A stretch of 64,000 bases of DNA from Limnoperna fortunei. Its lineage: Eukaryota; Mollusca; Bivalvia; Mytilida; Modiolidae. Positions 1-14,400 of the stretch are shown in pieces (the first letter of the stretch is position 1; the number at the start of each line of letters is the position of its first letter). The stretch spans positions 26,076,452 through 26,140,451 of the forward strand of contig OX104124.1 in assembly GCA_944474755.1 (NCBI GenBank), read 5' to 3'. Below the pieces are notes generated by a model. The model was not told where the DNA came from. It saw only the letters and a list, made by a program, of their open reading frames with translations, and ran no database searches. Position numbers and translations under genes: made by a program.

Positions 1-2099
1 TTCTTTATATAGTTTTGTACAGTTTATTGACTGTTTCTTTATTGAGTTTTCTACAGTTTATTTACTGGTTCTTTATACAGTTTTGTACAGTTTATTTCCT
101 GGTTCTTTATTGAGTTTTGTACAGTTTATTGACTGGTTCTTTATTGAGTTTGTGTACAATATATTGACTGGTTCTTTATATAGTTTTGTACAGTTTATTG
201 ACTGTTTCTTTATTGAGTTTTCTACAGTTTATTTACTGGTTCTTTATACAGTTTTGTACAGTTTATTTCCTGGTTCTTTATTGAGTTTTGTACAGTTTAT
301 TGACTGGTTCTTTATTGAGTTTTGTACAGTTTATTGACTGGTTCTTTATTCAGTTTTGTACAGTTTTTTGACTGGTTCTTTATTGAGTTTTGTACAGTTT
401 ATTGACTGGTTCTTTGTTCAGTTTTGTACCGTTTATTGACTGGTTCTTAATTCAGTTTTGTAAAGTTTATTGACTGGTTTTTAATTCAGTTTTGTACAGT
501 TTATTGACTGGTTCTTTATTTAGTTTTGTACAGTTTATTGACTGTTTCTTTATTTAGTTTTGTACAGTTTATTGTCTGGTTCTTTATTCAGTTTTTTACA
601 GTTTATTGACTGGTTCTTTATTGAGTTTTGTACAGTTTATTGACTGTTTCTTTATTGAGTTTTGTACAGTTTATTGACTGGTTCTTTATTCAGTTTGGTA
701 CAGTTTATTGACTGGTTCTTTATTGAGATTTGTACAGTTTATTGACTGGTTCTTTATTGAGTTTTGTACAGTTTATTGACTGTTTCTTTATTGAGTTTTG
801 TATAATTTATTGACTGATTCTTTATATAGTTTTGTACAGATTTTTGACTGTTGCTTTATTGAGTTTGTACAGTTTTTTGACTGGTTCTTTATTAAGTTTT
901 CTACAGTTTATTGACTGTTTCTTTATTGAGTTTTGTACAGTTTTTTGACTGGTTCTTTATTTAGCTTTGTACAGTTTATTGACTGGTTCTTTATTTAGTT
1001 TTGTACAGTTTATTGACTGGTTCTTTATTGAGTTTTGTACAGTTTATTGACTGGTTCTTTATTGAGTTTGTACAGTTTATTGACTGGTTCTTTATTGAGT
1101 TTTGTACAGTTTATTGACTGTTTCTTTATTGAGTTTTGTATAGTTTATTGACTGATTCTTTATTGAGTTTTGTACAGTTTTTTGACTGTTGCTTTATTGA
1201 GTTTTGTACAGTTTTTTGACTGGTTCTTTATTAAGTTTTGTACAGTTTATTGACTGTTTCTTTATTCAGTTTTGTACAGTTTATTGACTGTTTCTTTATT
1301 TAGTTTTGTACAGTTTGTTGACTTGTTCTTTATTTAGTTTTGTACAGTTTATTGACTGGTACTTTATTCAGTTTTGTACAGTTTATTGACTGGTTCTTTA
1401 TTCAGTTTTGTACAGTTTTTTGACTGGTTCTTTATTGAGTTTTGTACAGTTTATTGACTGGTTCTTTGTTCAGTTTTGTACAGGTTATTGACTGGTTCTT
1501 AATTCAGTTTTGTAAAGTTTATTGACTGGTTTTTTATTCAGTTTTGTACAGTTTATTGACTGGTTCTTTATTTAGTTTTGTTCAGTTTATTGACTGTTTC
1601 TTTATTTAATTTTGTACAGTTTATGGACTGTTTCTTTATTGAGTTTTGCACAGTGTATTGACTGGTTCTTTATCGAGTTTTGTACAGTTTATTGACTGGT
1701 TCTTTATTCAGTTTTGTACAGTTTATTGACTGGTTCTTTATTGAGATTTGTACAGTTTATTGACTGGGTCTTTATTGAGTTTTGTACAGTTTATTGACTG
1801 TTTCTTTATTGAGTTTTGTATAGTTTATTGACTGATTCTTTATTGAGTTTTGTACAGTTTTTTGACTGTTGCTTTATTGAGTTTTGTACAGTTTTTTGAC
1901 TGGTTCTTTATTGAGTTTTGTACAGTTTATTGACTGTTTCTTTATTCAGTTTTGTACACTTTATTGACTGTTTCTTTATTTAGTTTTGTACAGTTTATTG
2001 ACTTGTTCTTTATTTAGTTTTGTACAGTTTATTGACTGGTTCTTTATTCAGTTTGTACAGTTTATTGACTGGTTCTTTTTTTAGTTTTGTACAGTTTAT

Positions 2100-4863
2100 T
2101 GACTGGTTCTTTATTTAGTTTTGTACAGTTTATTGACTGGTTCTTTATTGAGTTTTGAACAGTTTATTGACTGGTTCTTTATTGAGTTTGTACAGTTTAT
2201 TGACTGGTTCTTTATTGCGTTTTGTACAGTTTATTGACTGTTTCTTTATTGAGTTTTGTATAGTTTATTGACTGATTCTTTATTTTGTTTTGTACAGTTT
2301 TTTGACTGTTGCTTTATTGAGTTTTCTACAGTTTATTGACTTGTTCTTTATTTAGTTTTGTACAGTTTATTGACTGGTTCTTTATTCAGTTTTGTACAGT
2401 TTATTGACTGATTCTTTATTTTGTTTTGTACAGTTTTTGACTGTTGCTTTATTGAGTTTTGTACAGTTTATTGGCTGGTTCTTTATTGAGTTTTGTACAG
2501 TTTATTGACTGTTTCTTTATTGAGTTTTGTATAGTTTATTGACTGATTCTTTATTGACTTTTGTATAGTTTATTGACTGATTCTTTATTTTGTTTTGTAC
2601 AGTTTTTTGACTGTTGCTTTATTGAGTTTTGTACAGTTTATTGACTTGTTCTTTATTTAGTTTTGTACAGTTTATTGACTGGTTCTTTATTCAGTTTTTT
2701 ACAGTTTATTGACTGGTTCTTTATTCAGTTTTGTACAGTTTTTTTGACTGGTTCTTTATTGAGTTTTGTACAGTTTATTGACTGGTTCTTTGTTCAGTTT
2801 TGTACATTTTATTGACTGGTTCTTAATTCAGCTTTGTAAAGTTTATTGACTGGTTTTTTATTCAGTTTTGTACAGTTTATTGACTGGTTCTTTATTTAGT
2901 TTTGTACAGTTTATTGACTGTTTCTTTATTTAGTTTTGTACAGTTTATTGTCTGGTTCTTTATTGAGTTTTGTACAGTTTATTGACTGGTTCTTTATTGA
3001 GTTTTGTACAGTTTATTGACTGTTTCTTTATTGAGTTTTGTACAGTTTATTGACTGGTTCTTTTTTCAGTTTTGTACAGTTTATTGACTGGTTCTTTATT
3101 GAGATTTGTACAGTTTATTGACTGGTTCTTTATTGAGTTTTGTACAGTTTATTGACTGTTTCTTTATTGAGTTTTGTATAGTTTAGTGACTGATTCTTCA
3201 TTGAGTTTTGTACAGATTTTTGACTGTTGCTTTATTGAGTTTTGTACAGTTTTTTGACTGGTTCTTTATTGAGTTTTCTACAGTTTATTGACTGCTTCTT
3301 TATTGAGTTTTGTACAGTTTATTGACTGGTTCTTTATTGAGTTTTGTACAGTTTATTGACTGTTTCTTTATTGAGTTTTGTACAGTTTATTGACTGGTTC
3401 TTTTTTCAGTTTTGTACAGTTTATTGACTGGTTCTTTATTGAGATTTGTACAGTTTATTGACTGGTTCTTTATTGAGTTTTGTACAGTTTATTGACTGTT
3501 TCTTTATTGAGTTTTGTATAGTTTAGTGACTGATTCTTCATTGAGTTTTGTACAGATTTTTGACTGTTGCTTTATTGAGTTTTGTACAGTTTTTTGACTG
3601 GTTCTTTATTGAGTTTTCTACAGTTTATTGACTGCTTCTTTATTGAGTTTTGTACAGTTTATTGACTGGTTCTTTATTTAGTTTTGTACAGTTTATTGAC
3701 TGGTTCTTTATTGAGTTTTGAACAGTTTATTGACTGGTTCTTTATTGAGTTTGTACAGTTTATTGACTGGTTCTTTATTGCGTTTTGTACAGTTTATTGA
3801 CTGTTTCTTTATTGAGTTTTGTATAGTTTATTGACTGATTCTTTATTTTGTTTTGTACAGTTTTTTGACTGTTGCTTTATTGAGTTTTGTACAGTTTATT
3901 GACTGGTTCTTTATTTAGTTTTGTACAGTTTATTGACTGGTTCTTTATTCAGTTTTGTACAGTTTATTGACTGATTCTTTATTTTGTTTTGTACAGTTTT
4001 TGACTGTTGCTTTATTGAGTTTTGTACAGTTTATTGGCTGGTTCTTTATTGAGTTTTGTACAGTTTATTGACTGTTTCTTTATTGAGTTTTGTATAGTTT
4101 ATTGACTGATTCTTTATTGACTTTTGTATAGTTTATTGACTGATTCTTTATTTTGTTTTGTACAGTTTTTTGACTGTTGCTTTATTGAGTTTTGTACAGT
4201 TTATTGACTTGTTCTTTATTGAGTTTTGTACAGTTTATTGACTGGTTCTTTATTCAGTTTTTTACAGTTTATTGACTGGTTCTTTATTCAGTTTTGTACA
4301 GTTTTTTTGACTGGTTCTTTATTGAGTTTTGTACAGTTTATTGACTGGTTCTTTGTTCAGTTTTGTACATTTTATTGACTGGTTCTTAATTCAGCTTTGT
4401 AAAGTTTATTGACTGGTTTTTTATTCAGTTTTGTACAGTTTATTGACTGGTTCTTTATTTAGTTTTGTACAGTTTATTGACTGTTTCTTTATTTAGTTTT
4501 GTACAGTTTATTGTCTGGTTCTTTATTGAGTTTTGTACAGTTTATTGACTGGTTCTTTATTGAGTTTTGTACAGTTTATTGACTGTTTCTTTATTGAGTT
4601 TTGTACAGTTTATTGACTGGTTCTTTTTTCAGTTTTGTACAGTTTATTGACTGGTTCTTTATTGAGTTTTGTACAGTTTATTGACTGGTTCTTTATTGAG
4701 TTTTGTACAGTTTATTGACTGTTTCTTTATTGAGTTTTGTATAGTTTAGTGACTGATTCTTCATTGAGTTTTGTACAGATTTTTGACTGTTGCTTTATTG
4801 AGTTTTGTACAGTTTTTTGACTGGTTCTTTATTGAGTTTTCTACAGTTTATTGACTGCTTCTT
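2100..4863 (+). repeat. Duplication with 1,563-bp offset (about 2,100-3,300 and 3,663-4,863)
   Basis: A constant 1,563-bp offset links the variant monomer TTTTGAACAG (2,153 and 3,716), the TTGGCTGG monomer (2,472 and 4,035) and the GTTTAGTGACTG monomer (3,181 and 4,744). One point difference is GAGATTTG at 3,101 against GAGTTTTG at 4,664. The intervening extra 340 bp is the local duplication listed separately. Confidence 0.8.
2960..3640 (+). repeat. 340-bp (10-monomer) tandem duplication
   Basis: About 2,960-3,300 and 3,300-3,640 match at an offset of exactly 340 bp, ten monomers. Shared private variants are TTCTTTTTTCAG (near 3,058 and 3,398), GTTTAGTGACTG (3,181 and 3,521) and GACTGCTTC (near 3,290 and 3,630). 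The related block at 3,663-4,863 has only one copy, so this is a recent local expansion. Confidence 0.85.
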
Positions 4864-5449
4864 TATTGAGTTTTGTACAGTTTATTGACTGGTTCTTTAT
4901 TGAGTTTGTGTACAATATATTGACTGGTTCTTTATATAGTTTTGTACAGTTTATTGACTGTTTCTTTATTGAGTTTTCTACAGTTTATTTACTGGTTCTT
5001 TATACAGTTTTGTACAGTTTATTTCCTGGTTCTTTATTGAGTTTTGTACAGTTTATTGACTGGTTCTTTATTGAGTTTGTGTACAATTTATTGACTGGTT
5101 CTTTATATAGTTTTGTACAGTTTATTGACTGTTTCTTTATTGAGTTTTCTACAGTTTATTTACTGGTTCTTTATACAGTTTTGTACAGTTTATTTCCTGG
5201 TTCTTTATTGAGTTTTGTACAGTTTATTGACTGGTTCTTTATTGAGTTTTGTACAGTTTATTGACTGGTTCTTTATTCAGTTTTGTACAGTTTTTTGACT
5301 GGTTCTTTATTGAGTTTTGTAGAGTTTATTGACTGGTTCTTTGTTCAGTTTTGTACCGTTTATTGACTGGTTCTTAATTCAGTTTTGTAAAGTTTATTGA
5401 CTGGTTTTTAATTCAGTTTTGTACAGTTTATTGACTGGTTCTTTATTTA

Positions 5450-8400
5450 GTTTTGTACAGTTTATTGACTGTTTCTTTATTTAGTTTTGTACAGTTTATT
5501 GTCTGGTTCTTTATTCAGTTTTTTACAGTTTATTGACTGGTTCTTTATTGAGTTTTGTACAGTTTATTGACTGTTTCTTTTTTGAGTTTTGTACAGTTTA
5601 TTGACTGGTTCTTTATTCAGTTTGGTACAGTTTATTGACTGGTTCTTTATTGAGATTTGTACAGTTTATTGACTGGTTCTTTATTGAGTTTTGTACAGTT
5701 TATTGACTGTTTCTTTATTGAGTTTTGTATAGTTTATTGACTGATTCTTTATATAGTTTTGTACAGATTTTTGACTGTTGCTTTATTGAGTTTGTACAGT
5801 TTTTTGACTGGTTCTTTATTAAGTTTTCTACAGTTTATTGACTGTTTCTTTATTGAGTTTTGTACAGTTTTTTGACTGGTTCTTTATTTAGCTTTGTACA
5901 GTTTATTGACTGGTTCTTTATTTAGTTTTGTACAGTTTATTGACTGGTTCTTTATTGAGTTTTGTACAGTTTATTGACTGGTTCTTTATTGAGTTTGTAC
6001 AGTTTATTGACTGGTTCTTTATTGAGTTTTGTACAGTTTATTGACTGTTTCTTTATTGAGTTTTGTATAGTTTATTGACTGATTCTTTATTGAGTTTTGT
6101 ACAGTTTTTTGACTGTTGCTTTATTGAGTTTTGTACAGTTTTTTGACTGGTTCTTTATTAAGTTTTGTACAGTTTATTGACTGTTTCTTTATTCAGTTTT
6201 GTACAGTTTATTGACTGTTTCTTTATTTAGTTTTGTACAGTTTGTTGACTTGTTCTTTATTTAGTTTTGTACAGTTTATTGACTGGTACTTTATTCAGTT
6301 TTGTACAGTTTATTGACTGGTTCTTTATTCAGTTTTGTACAGTTTTTTGACTGGTTCTTTATTGAGTTTTGTACAGTTTATTGACTGGTTCTTTGTTCAG
6401 TTTTGTACAGGTTATTGACTGGTTCTTAATTCAGTTTTGTAAAGTTTATTGACTGGTTTTTTATTCAGTTTTGTACAGTTTATTGACTGGTTCTTTATTT
6501 AGTTTTGTTCAGTTTATTGACTGTTTCTTTATTTAGTTTTGTACAGTTTATTGACTGGTTCTTTATTGAGTTTTGTACAGTTTATTGACTGGTTCTTTAT
6601 TGAGTTTTGTACAGTTTATTGACTGGTTCTTTATTCAGTTTTGTACAGTTTATTGACTGGTTCTTTATTGAGATTTGTACAGTTTATTGACTGGGTCTTT
6701 ATTGAGTTTTGTACAGTTTATTGACTGTTTCTTTATTGAGTTTTGTATAGTTTATTGACTGATTCTTTATTGAGTTTTGTACAGTTTTTTGACTGTTGCT
6801 TTATTGAGTTTTGTACAGTTTTTTGACTGGTTCTTTATTGAGTTTTGTACAGTTTATTGACTGTTTCTTTATTCAGTTTTGTACACTTTATTGACTGTTT
6901 CTTTATTTAGTTTTGTACAGTTTATTGACTTGTTCTTTATTTAGTTTTGTACAGTTTATTGACTGGTTCTTTATTCAGTTTGTACAGTTTATTGACTGGT
7001 TCTTTTTTTAGTTTTGTACAGTTTATTGACTGGTTCTTTATTTAGTTTTGTACAGTTTATTGACTGGTTCTTTATTGAGTTTTGAACAGTTTATTGACTG
7101 GTTCTTTATTGAGTTTGTACAGTTTATTGACTGGTTCTTTATTGCGTTTTGTACAGTTTATTGACTGTTTCTTTATTGAGTTTTGTATAGTTTATTGACT
7201 GATTCTTTATTTTGTTTTGTACAGTTTTTTGACTGTTGCTTTATTGAGTTTTCTACAGTTTATTGACTTGTTCTTTATTTAGTTTTGTACAGTTTATTGA
7301 CTGGTTCTTTATTCAGTTTTGTACAGTTTATTGACTGATTCTTTATTTTGTTTTGTACAGTTTTTGACTGTTGCTTTATTGAGTTTTGTACAGTTTATTG
7401 ACTTGTTCTTTATTTAGTTTTGTACAGTTTATTGACTGGTTCTTTATTCAGTTTTGTACAGTTTATTGACTGGTTCTTTATTCAGTTTTGTACAGTTTTT
7501 TTGACTGGTTCTTTATTGAGTTTTGTACAGTTTATTGACTGGTTCTTTGTTCAGTTTTGTACATTTTATTGACTGGTTCTTAATTCAGTTTTGTAAAGTT
7601 TATTGACTGGTTTTTTATTCAGTTTTGTACAGTTTATTGACTGGTTCTTTATTTAGTTTTGTACAGTTTATTGACTGTTTCTTTATTTAGTTTTGTACAG
7701 TTTATTGACTGGTTCTTTATTGAGTTTTGTACAGTTTATTGACTGGTTCTTTATTGAGTTTTGTACAGTTTATTGACTGTTTCTTTATTGAGTTTTGTAC
7801 AGTTTATTGACTGGTTCTTTATTCAGTTTTGTACAGTTTATTGACTGGTTCTTTATTGAGATTTGTACAGTTTATTGACTGGTTCTTTATTGAGTTTTGT
7901 ACAGTTTATTGACTGTTTCTTTATTGAGTTTTGTATAGTTTATTGACTGATTCTTTATTGAGTTTTGTACAGATTTTTGACTGTTGCTTTATTGAATTTT
8001 GTACAGTTTTTTGACTGGTTCTTTATTGATATTTCTACAGTTTATTGACTGCTTCTTTATTGAGTTTTGTACAGTTTATTGACTGGTTCTTTATTGAGTT
8101 TGTGTACAATTTATTGACTGGTTCTTTATATAGTTTTGTACAGTTTATTGACTGTTTCTTTATTGAGTTTTCTACAGTTTATTTACTGGTTCTTTTTACA
8201 GTTTTGTACAGGTTATTTCCTGGTTCTTTATTGAGTTTTGTACAGTTTATTGACTGGTTCTTTATTGAGTTTTGTACAGTTTATTGACTGGTTCTTTATT
8301 CAGTTTTGTACAGTTTTTTGACTGGTTCTTTATTGAGTTTTGTACAGTTTATTGACTGGTTCTTTGTTCAGTTTTGTACCGTTTATTGACTGGTTCTTAA

Positions 8401-11400
8401 TTCAGTTTTGTAAAGTTTTTTGACTGGTTTTTAATTCAGTTTTGTACAGTTTATTGACTGGTTCTTTATTTAGTTTTGTACAGTTTATTGACTGTTTCTT
8501 TATTTAGTTTTGTACAGTTTATTGATTGGTTCTTTATTCAGTTTTTTACAGTTTATTGACTGGTTCTTTATTGAGTTTTGTACAGTTTATTGACTGTTTC
8601 TTTATTGAGTTTTGTACAGTTTATTGACTGGTTCTTTATTCAGTTTTGTACAGTTTATTGACTGGTTCTTTATTGAGATTTGTACAGTTTATTGACTGGT
8701 TCTTTATTGAGTTTTGTACAGTTTATTGACTGTTTCTTTATTGAGTTTTGTATAGTTTATTGACTGATTCTTTATTGAGTTTTGTACAGATTTTTGACTG
8801 TTGCTTTATTGAGTTTTGTACAGTTTTTTGACTGGTTCTTTATTAAGTTTTCTACAGTTTATTGACTGTTTCTTTATTGAGTTTTGTACAGTTTATTGAC
8901 TGGTTCTTTATTGAGTTTTGTACAGTTTATTGACTGGTTCTTTATTGAGTTTGTACAGTTTATTGAATGGTTCTTTATTGAGTTTTGTACAGTTTATTGA
9001 CTGTTTCTTTATTGAGTTTTGTATAGTTTATTGACTGATTCTTTATTGAGTTTTGTACAGTTTTTTGACTGTTGCTTTATTGAGTTTTGTACAGTTTTTT
9101 GACTGGTTCTTTATTGAGTTTTGTACAGTTTATTGACTGTTTCTTTATTCAGTTTTGTACAGTTTATTGACTGTTTCTTTATTTAGTTTTGTACAGTTTA
9201 TTGACTTGTTCTTTATTTAGTTTTGTACAGTTTATTGACTGGTTCTTTATTCAGTTTTGTACAGTTTATTGACTGGTTCTTTATTCAGTTTTTTACAGTT
9301 TTTTGACTGGTTCTTTATTGAGTTTTGTACAGTTTATTGACTGGTTCTTTGTTCAGTTTTGTACAGTTTATTGACTGGTTCTTAATTCAGTTTTGTAAAG
9401 TTTATTGACTGGTTTTTTATTCAGTTTTGTACAGTTTATTGACTGGTTCTTTATTTAGTTTTGTACAGTTTATTGACTGTTTCTTTATTTAGTTTTGTAC
9501 AGTTTATTGACTGGTTCTTTATTGAGTTTTGTACAGTTTATTGACTGGTTCTTTATTGAGTTTTGTACAGTTTATTGACTGTTTCTTTATTGAGTTTTGT
9601 ACAGTTTATTGACTGATTCTTTATTCAGTTTTGTACAGTTTATTGACTGGTTCTTTATTGAGTTTTGTATAGTTTATTGACTGATTCTTCATTGAGTTTT
9701 GTACAGATTTTTGACTGTTGCTTTATTGAGTTTTGTACAGTTTTTTGACTTGTTCTTTATTGAGTTTTCTACAGTTTATTGACTGTTTCTTTATTGAGTT
9801 TTGTACAGTTTATTGACTGGTTCTTTATTTAGTTTTGTACAGTTTATTGACTGGTTCTTTATTGAGTTTTGTACAGTTTATTGACTGGTTCTTTATTGAG
9901 TTTTGTACAGTTTATTGACTGGTTCTTTATTGAGTTTTGTACAGTTTATTGACTGGTTCTTTATTGAGTTGTGTACAGTTTATTGACTGTTTCTTTATTG
10001 AGTTTTGTATAGTTTATTGACTGATTCTTTATTGAGTTTTGTATAGTTTTTTGACTGTTGCTTTATTGAGTTTTGTACAGTTTTTTGACTGGTTCTTTAT
10101 TGAGTTTTGTACAGTTTATTGACTGTTTCTTTATTCAGTTTTGTACACTTTATTGACTGTTTCTTTATTTAGTTTTGTACAGTTTATTGACTTGTTCTTT
10201 ATTTAGTTTTGTACAGTTTATTGACTGGTTCTTTATTCAGTTTTGTACAGTTTATTGACTGGTTCTTTTTTTATTTTTGTACAGTTTATTGACTGTTTCT
10301 TTTTTTAGTTTTGTACAGTTTATTGACTGGTTCTTTATTGAGTTTTGTTCAGTTTATTGACTGGTTCTTTATTGAGTTTTGTACAGTTTATTGACTTTCT
10401 TTATTGAGTTTTGTGTTTTGTATAGTTTATTGACTGATTCTTTATTGAGTTTTGTACAGATTTTTGACTGTTGCTTTATTGAGTTTTGTACAGTTTTTTG
10501 ACTGGTTCTTTATTGAGTTTTCTACAGTTTATTGACTGCTTCTTTATTGAGTTTTGTACAGTTTATTGACTGGTTCTTTATTGAGTTTGTGTACAATTTA
10601 TTGACTGGTTCTTTATATAGTTTTGTACAGTTTATTGACTGTTTCTTTATTGAGTTTTCTACAGTTTATTTACTGGTTCTTTATTCAGTTTTGTACAGTT
10701 TATTTCCTGGTTCTTTATTGAGTTTTGTACAGTTTATTGACTGGTTCTTTATTGAGTTTTGTACAGTTTATTGACTGGTTCTTTATTCAGTTTTGTACAG
10801 TTTATTGACTGGTTCTTTATTGAGATTTGTACAGTTTATTGACTGGTTCTTTATTGAGTTTTGTACAGTTTATTGACTGGTTCTTTATTGAGTTTTGTAC
10901 AGTTTATTGACTGGTTCTTTATTCAGTTTTGTACAGTTTATTGACTGGTTCTTTATTGAGATTTGTACAGTTTATTGACTGATTCTTTATTGAGTTTTGT
11001 ACAGTTTTTTGAATGTTGCTTTATTGAGTTTTGTACAGTTTTTTGACTGGTTCTTTATTGAGTTTTGTACAGTTTATTGACTGTGTCTTTATTCAGTTTT
11101 GTACACTTTATTGACTGTTTCTTTATTTAGTTTTGTACAGTTTATTGACTTGTTCTTTATTTAGTTTTGTACAGTTTATTGACTGGTTCTTTATTCAGTT
11201 TTGTACAGTTTATTGACTGGTTCTTTTTTTATTTTTGTACAGTTTATTGACTGTTTCTTTTTTTAGTTTTGTACAGTTTATTGACTGGTTCTTTATTGAG
11301 TTTTGTTCAGTTTATTGACTGGTTCTTTATTGAGTTTTGTACAGTTTATTGACTTTCTTTATTGAGTTTTGTGTTTTGTATAGTTTATTGACTGATTCTT

Positions 11401-14400
11401 TATTGAGTTTTGTACAGATTTTTGACTGTTGCTTTATTGAGTTTTGTACAGTTTTTTGACTGGTTCTTTATTGAGTTTTCTACAGTTTATTGACTGCTTC
11501 TTTATTGAGTTTTGTACAGTTTATTGACTGGTTCTTTATTGAGTTTGTGTACAATTTATTGACTGGTTCTTTATATAGTTTTGTACAGTTTATTGACTGT
11601 TTCTTTATTGAGTTTTCTACAGTTTATTTACTGGTTCTTTATTCAGTTTTGTACAGTTTATTTCCTGGTTCTTTATTGAGTTTTGTACATTTTATTGACT
11701 GGTTCTTTATTGAGTTTTGTACAGTTTATTGACTGGTTCTTTATTCAGTTTTGTACAGTTTATTGACTGGTTCTTTATTGAGATTTGTACAGTTTATTGA
11801 CTGGTTCTTTATTGAGTTTTGTACAGTTTATTGACTGGTTCTTTATTGAGTTTTGTACAGTTTATTGACTGGTTCTTTATTCAGTTTTGTACAGTTTATT
11901 GACTGGTTCTTTATTGAGATTTGTACAGTTTATTGACTGTTGCTTTATTGAGTTTTGTACAGTTTTTTGACTGGTTCTTTATTGAGTTTTGTACAGTTTA
12001 TTGACTGTGTCTTTATTCAGTTTTGTACACTTTATTGACTGTTTCTTTATTTAGTTTTGTACAGTTTATTGACTTGTTCTTTATTTAGTTTTGTACAGTT
12101 TATTGACTGGTTCTTTATTCAGTTTGTACAGTTTATTGACTGGTTCTTTTTTTAGTTTTGTACAGTTATTGACTGTTTCTTTTTTAGTTTTGTACAGTTT
12201 ATTGACTGGTTCTTTATTTAGCTTTGTACAGTTTATTGACTGGTTCTTTATTTAGTTTTGTACAGTTTATTGACTGGTTCTTTATTGAGTTTTGAACAGT
12301 TTATTGACTGGTTCTTTATTGAGTTTGTACAGTTTATTAACTGGTTCTTTATTGCGTTTTGTACAGTTTATTGACTGTTTCTTTATTGAGTTTTGTATAG
12401 TTTATTGACTGATTCTTTATTTTGTTTTGTACAGTTTTTTGACTGTTGCTTTATTGAGTTTTGTACAGTTTATTGACTTGTTCTTTATTTAGTTTTATAC
12501 AGTTTATTGACTGGTTCTTTATTCAGTTTTGTACAGTTTATTGACTGATTCTTTATTTTGTTTTGTACAGTTTTTTGACTGTTGCTTTATTGAGTTTTGT
12601 ACAGTTTATTGACTTGTTCTTTATTTAGTTTTGTACAGTTTATTGACTGGTTCTTTATTCAGTTTTGTACAGTTTATTGACTGGTTCTTTATTCAGTTTT
12701 GTACAGTTTTTTTGACTGGTTCTTTATTGAGTTTTGTACAGTTTATTGACTGGTTCTTTGTTCAGTTTTGTACATTTTATTGACTGGTTCTTAATTCAGT
12801 TTTGTAAAGTTTATTGACTGGTTTTTTATTCAGTTTTGTACAGTTTATTGACTGGTTCTTTATTTAGTTTTGTACAGTTTATTGACTGTTTCTTTATTTA
12901 GTTTTGTACAGTTTATTGACTGGTTCTTTATTGAGTTTTGTACAGTTTATTGACTGGTTCTTTATTGAGTTTTGTACAGTTTATTGACTGTTTCTTTATT
13001 GAGTTTTGTACAGTTTATTGACTGGTTCTTTATTCAGTTTTGTACAGTTTATTGACTGGATCTTTATTGAGATTTGTACAGTTTATTGACTGGTTCTTTA
13101 TTGAGTTTTGTACAGTTTATTGACTGTTTCTTTATTGAGTTTTGTATAGTTTATTGACTGATTCTTTATTGAGTTTTGTACAGATTTTTGACTGTTGCTT
13201 TATTGAGTTTTGTACAGTTTTTTGACTGGTTCTTTATTGAGTTTTCTACAGTTTATTGACTGCCTCTTTATTGAGTTTTGTACAGTTTATTGACTGGTTC
13301 TTTATTGAGTTTGTGTACACTTTATTGACTGGTTCTTTATATAGTTTTGTACAGTTTATTGACTGGTTCTTTATTGAGTTTTCTACAGTTTATTTACTGG
13401 TTCTTTTTACAGTTTTGTACAGGTTATTTCCTGGTTCTTTATTGAGTTTTGTACAGTTTATTGACTGGTTCTTTATTGAGTTTTGTACAGTTTATTGACT
13501 GGTTCTTTATTCAGTTTTGTACAGTTTTTTGACTGGTTCTTTATTGAGTTTTGTACAGTTTATTGACTGGTTCCTTGTGCAGTTTTGTACCGTTTATTGA
13601 CTGGTTCTTAATTCAGTTTTGTAAAGTTTATTGACTGGTTTTTAATTCAGTTTTGTACAGTTTATTGACTGGTTCTTTATTTAGTTTTGTACAGTTTATT
13701 GACTGTTTCTTTATTTAGTTTTGTACAGTTTATTGACTGGTTCTTTATTCAGTTTTTTACAGTTTATTGACTGGTTCTTTATTGAGTTTTGTACAGTTTA
13801 TTGGCTGTTTCTTTATTGAGTTTTGTACAGTTTATTGACTGGTTCTTTATTCAGTTTTGTACAGTTTATTGACTGGTTCTTTATTGAGATTTGTACAGTT
13901 TATTGACTGGTTCTTTATTGAGTTTTGTACAGTTTATTGACTGTTTCTTTATTGAGTTTTGTATAGTTTATTGACTGATTCTTTATTGAGTTTTGTACAG
14001 ATTTTTGACTGTTGCTTTATTGAGTTTTGTACAGTTTTTTGACTGGTTCTTTATTAAGTTTTCTACAGTTTATTGACTGTTTCTTTATTGAGTTTTGTAC
14101 AGTTTTTTGACTGGTTATTTATTTAGCTTTGTACAGTTTATTGACTGGTTCTTTATTTAGTTTTGTACAGTTTTATTGACTGGTTCTTTATTGAGTTTTG
14201 TGCAGTTTATTGACTGGTTCTTTATTGAGTTTGTACAGTTTATTGACTGGTTCTTTATTGAGTTTTGTACAGTTTATTGACTGTTTCTTCATTGAGTTTT
14301 GTATAGTTTATTGACTGATTCTTTATTGAGTTTTGTACAGTTTTTTGACTGTTGCTTTATTGAGTTTTGTACAGTTTTTTGACTGGTTCTTTATTGAGTT

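Larger units (their letters stand above)
1..7397 (+). repeat. Segmental duplication, offset 4,927 bp (1-2,470 and 4,928-7,397)
   Basis: The satellite from 1 to about 2,470 matches 4,928 to about 7,397 at a constant offset of 4,927 bp. Landmarks checked: the TTTATATAG monomers (1 and 172 against 4,928 and 5,099), the TTTGTTGACTTG monomer (1,314 against 6,241), and the TTTTGTTTTGTACAG monomers (2,281 and 2,421 against 7,208 and 7,348). The match ends where TTGGCTGG at 2,472 is replaced by TTGACTTG. The left boundary lies outside the window, so the full unit length is unknown. Confidence 0.85.
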
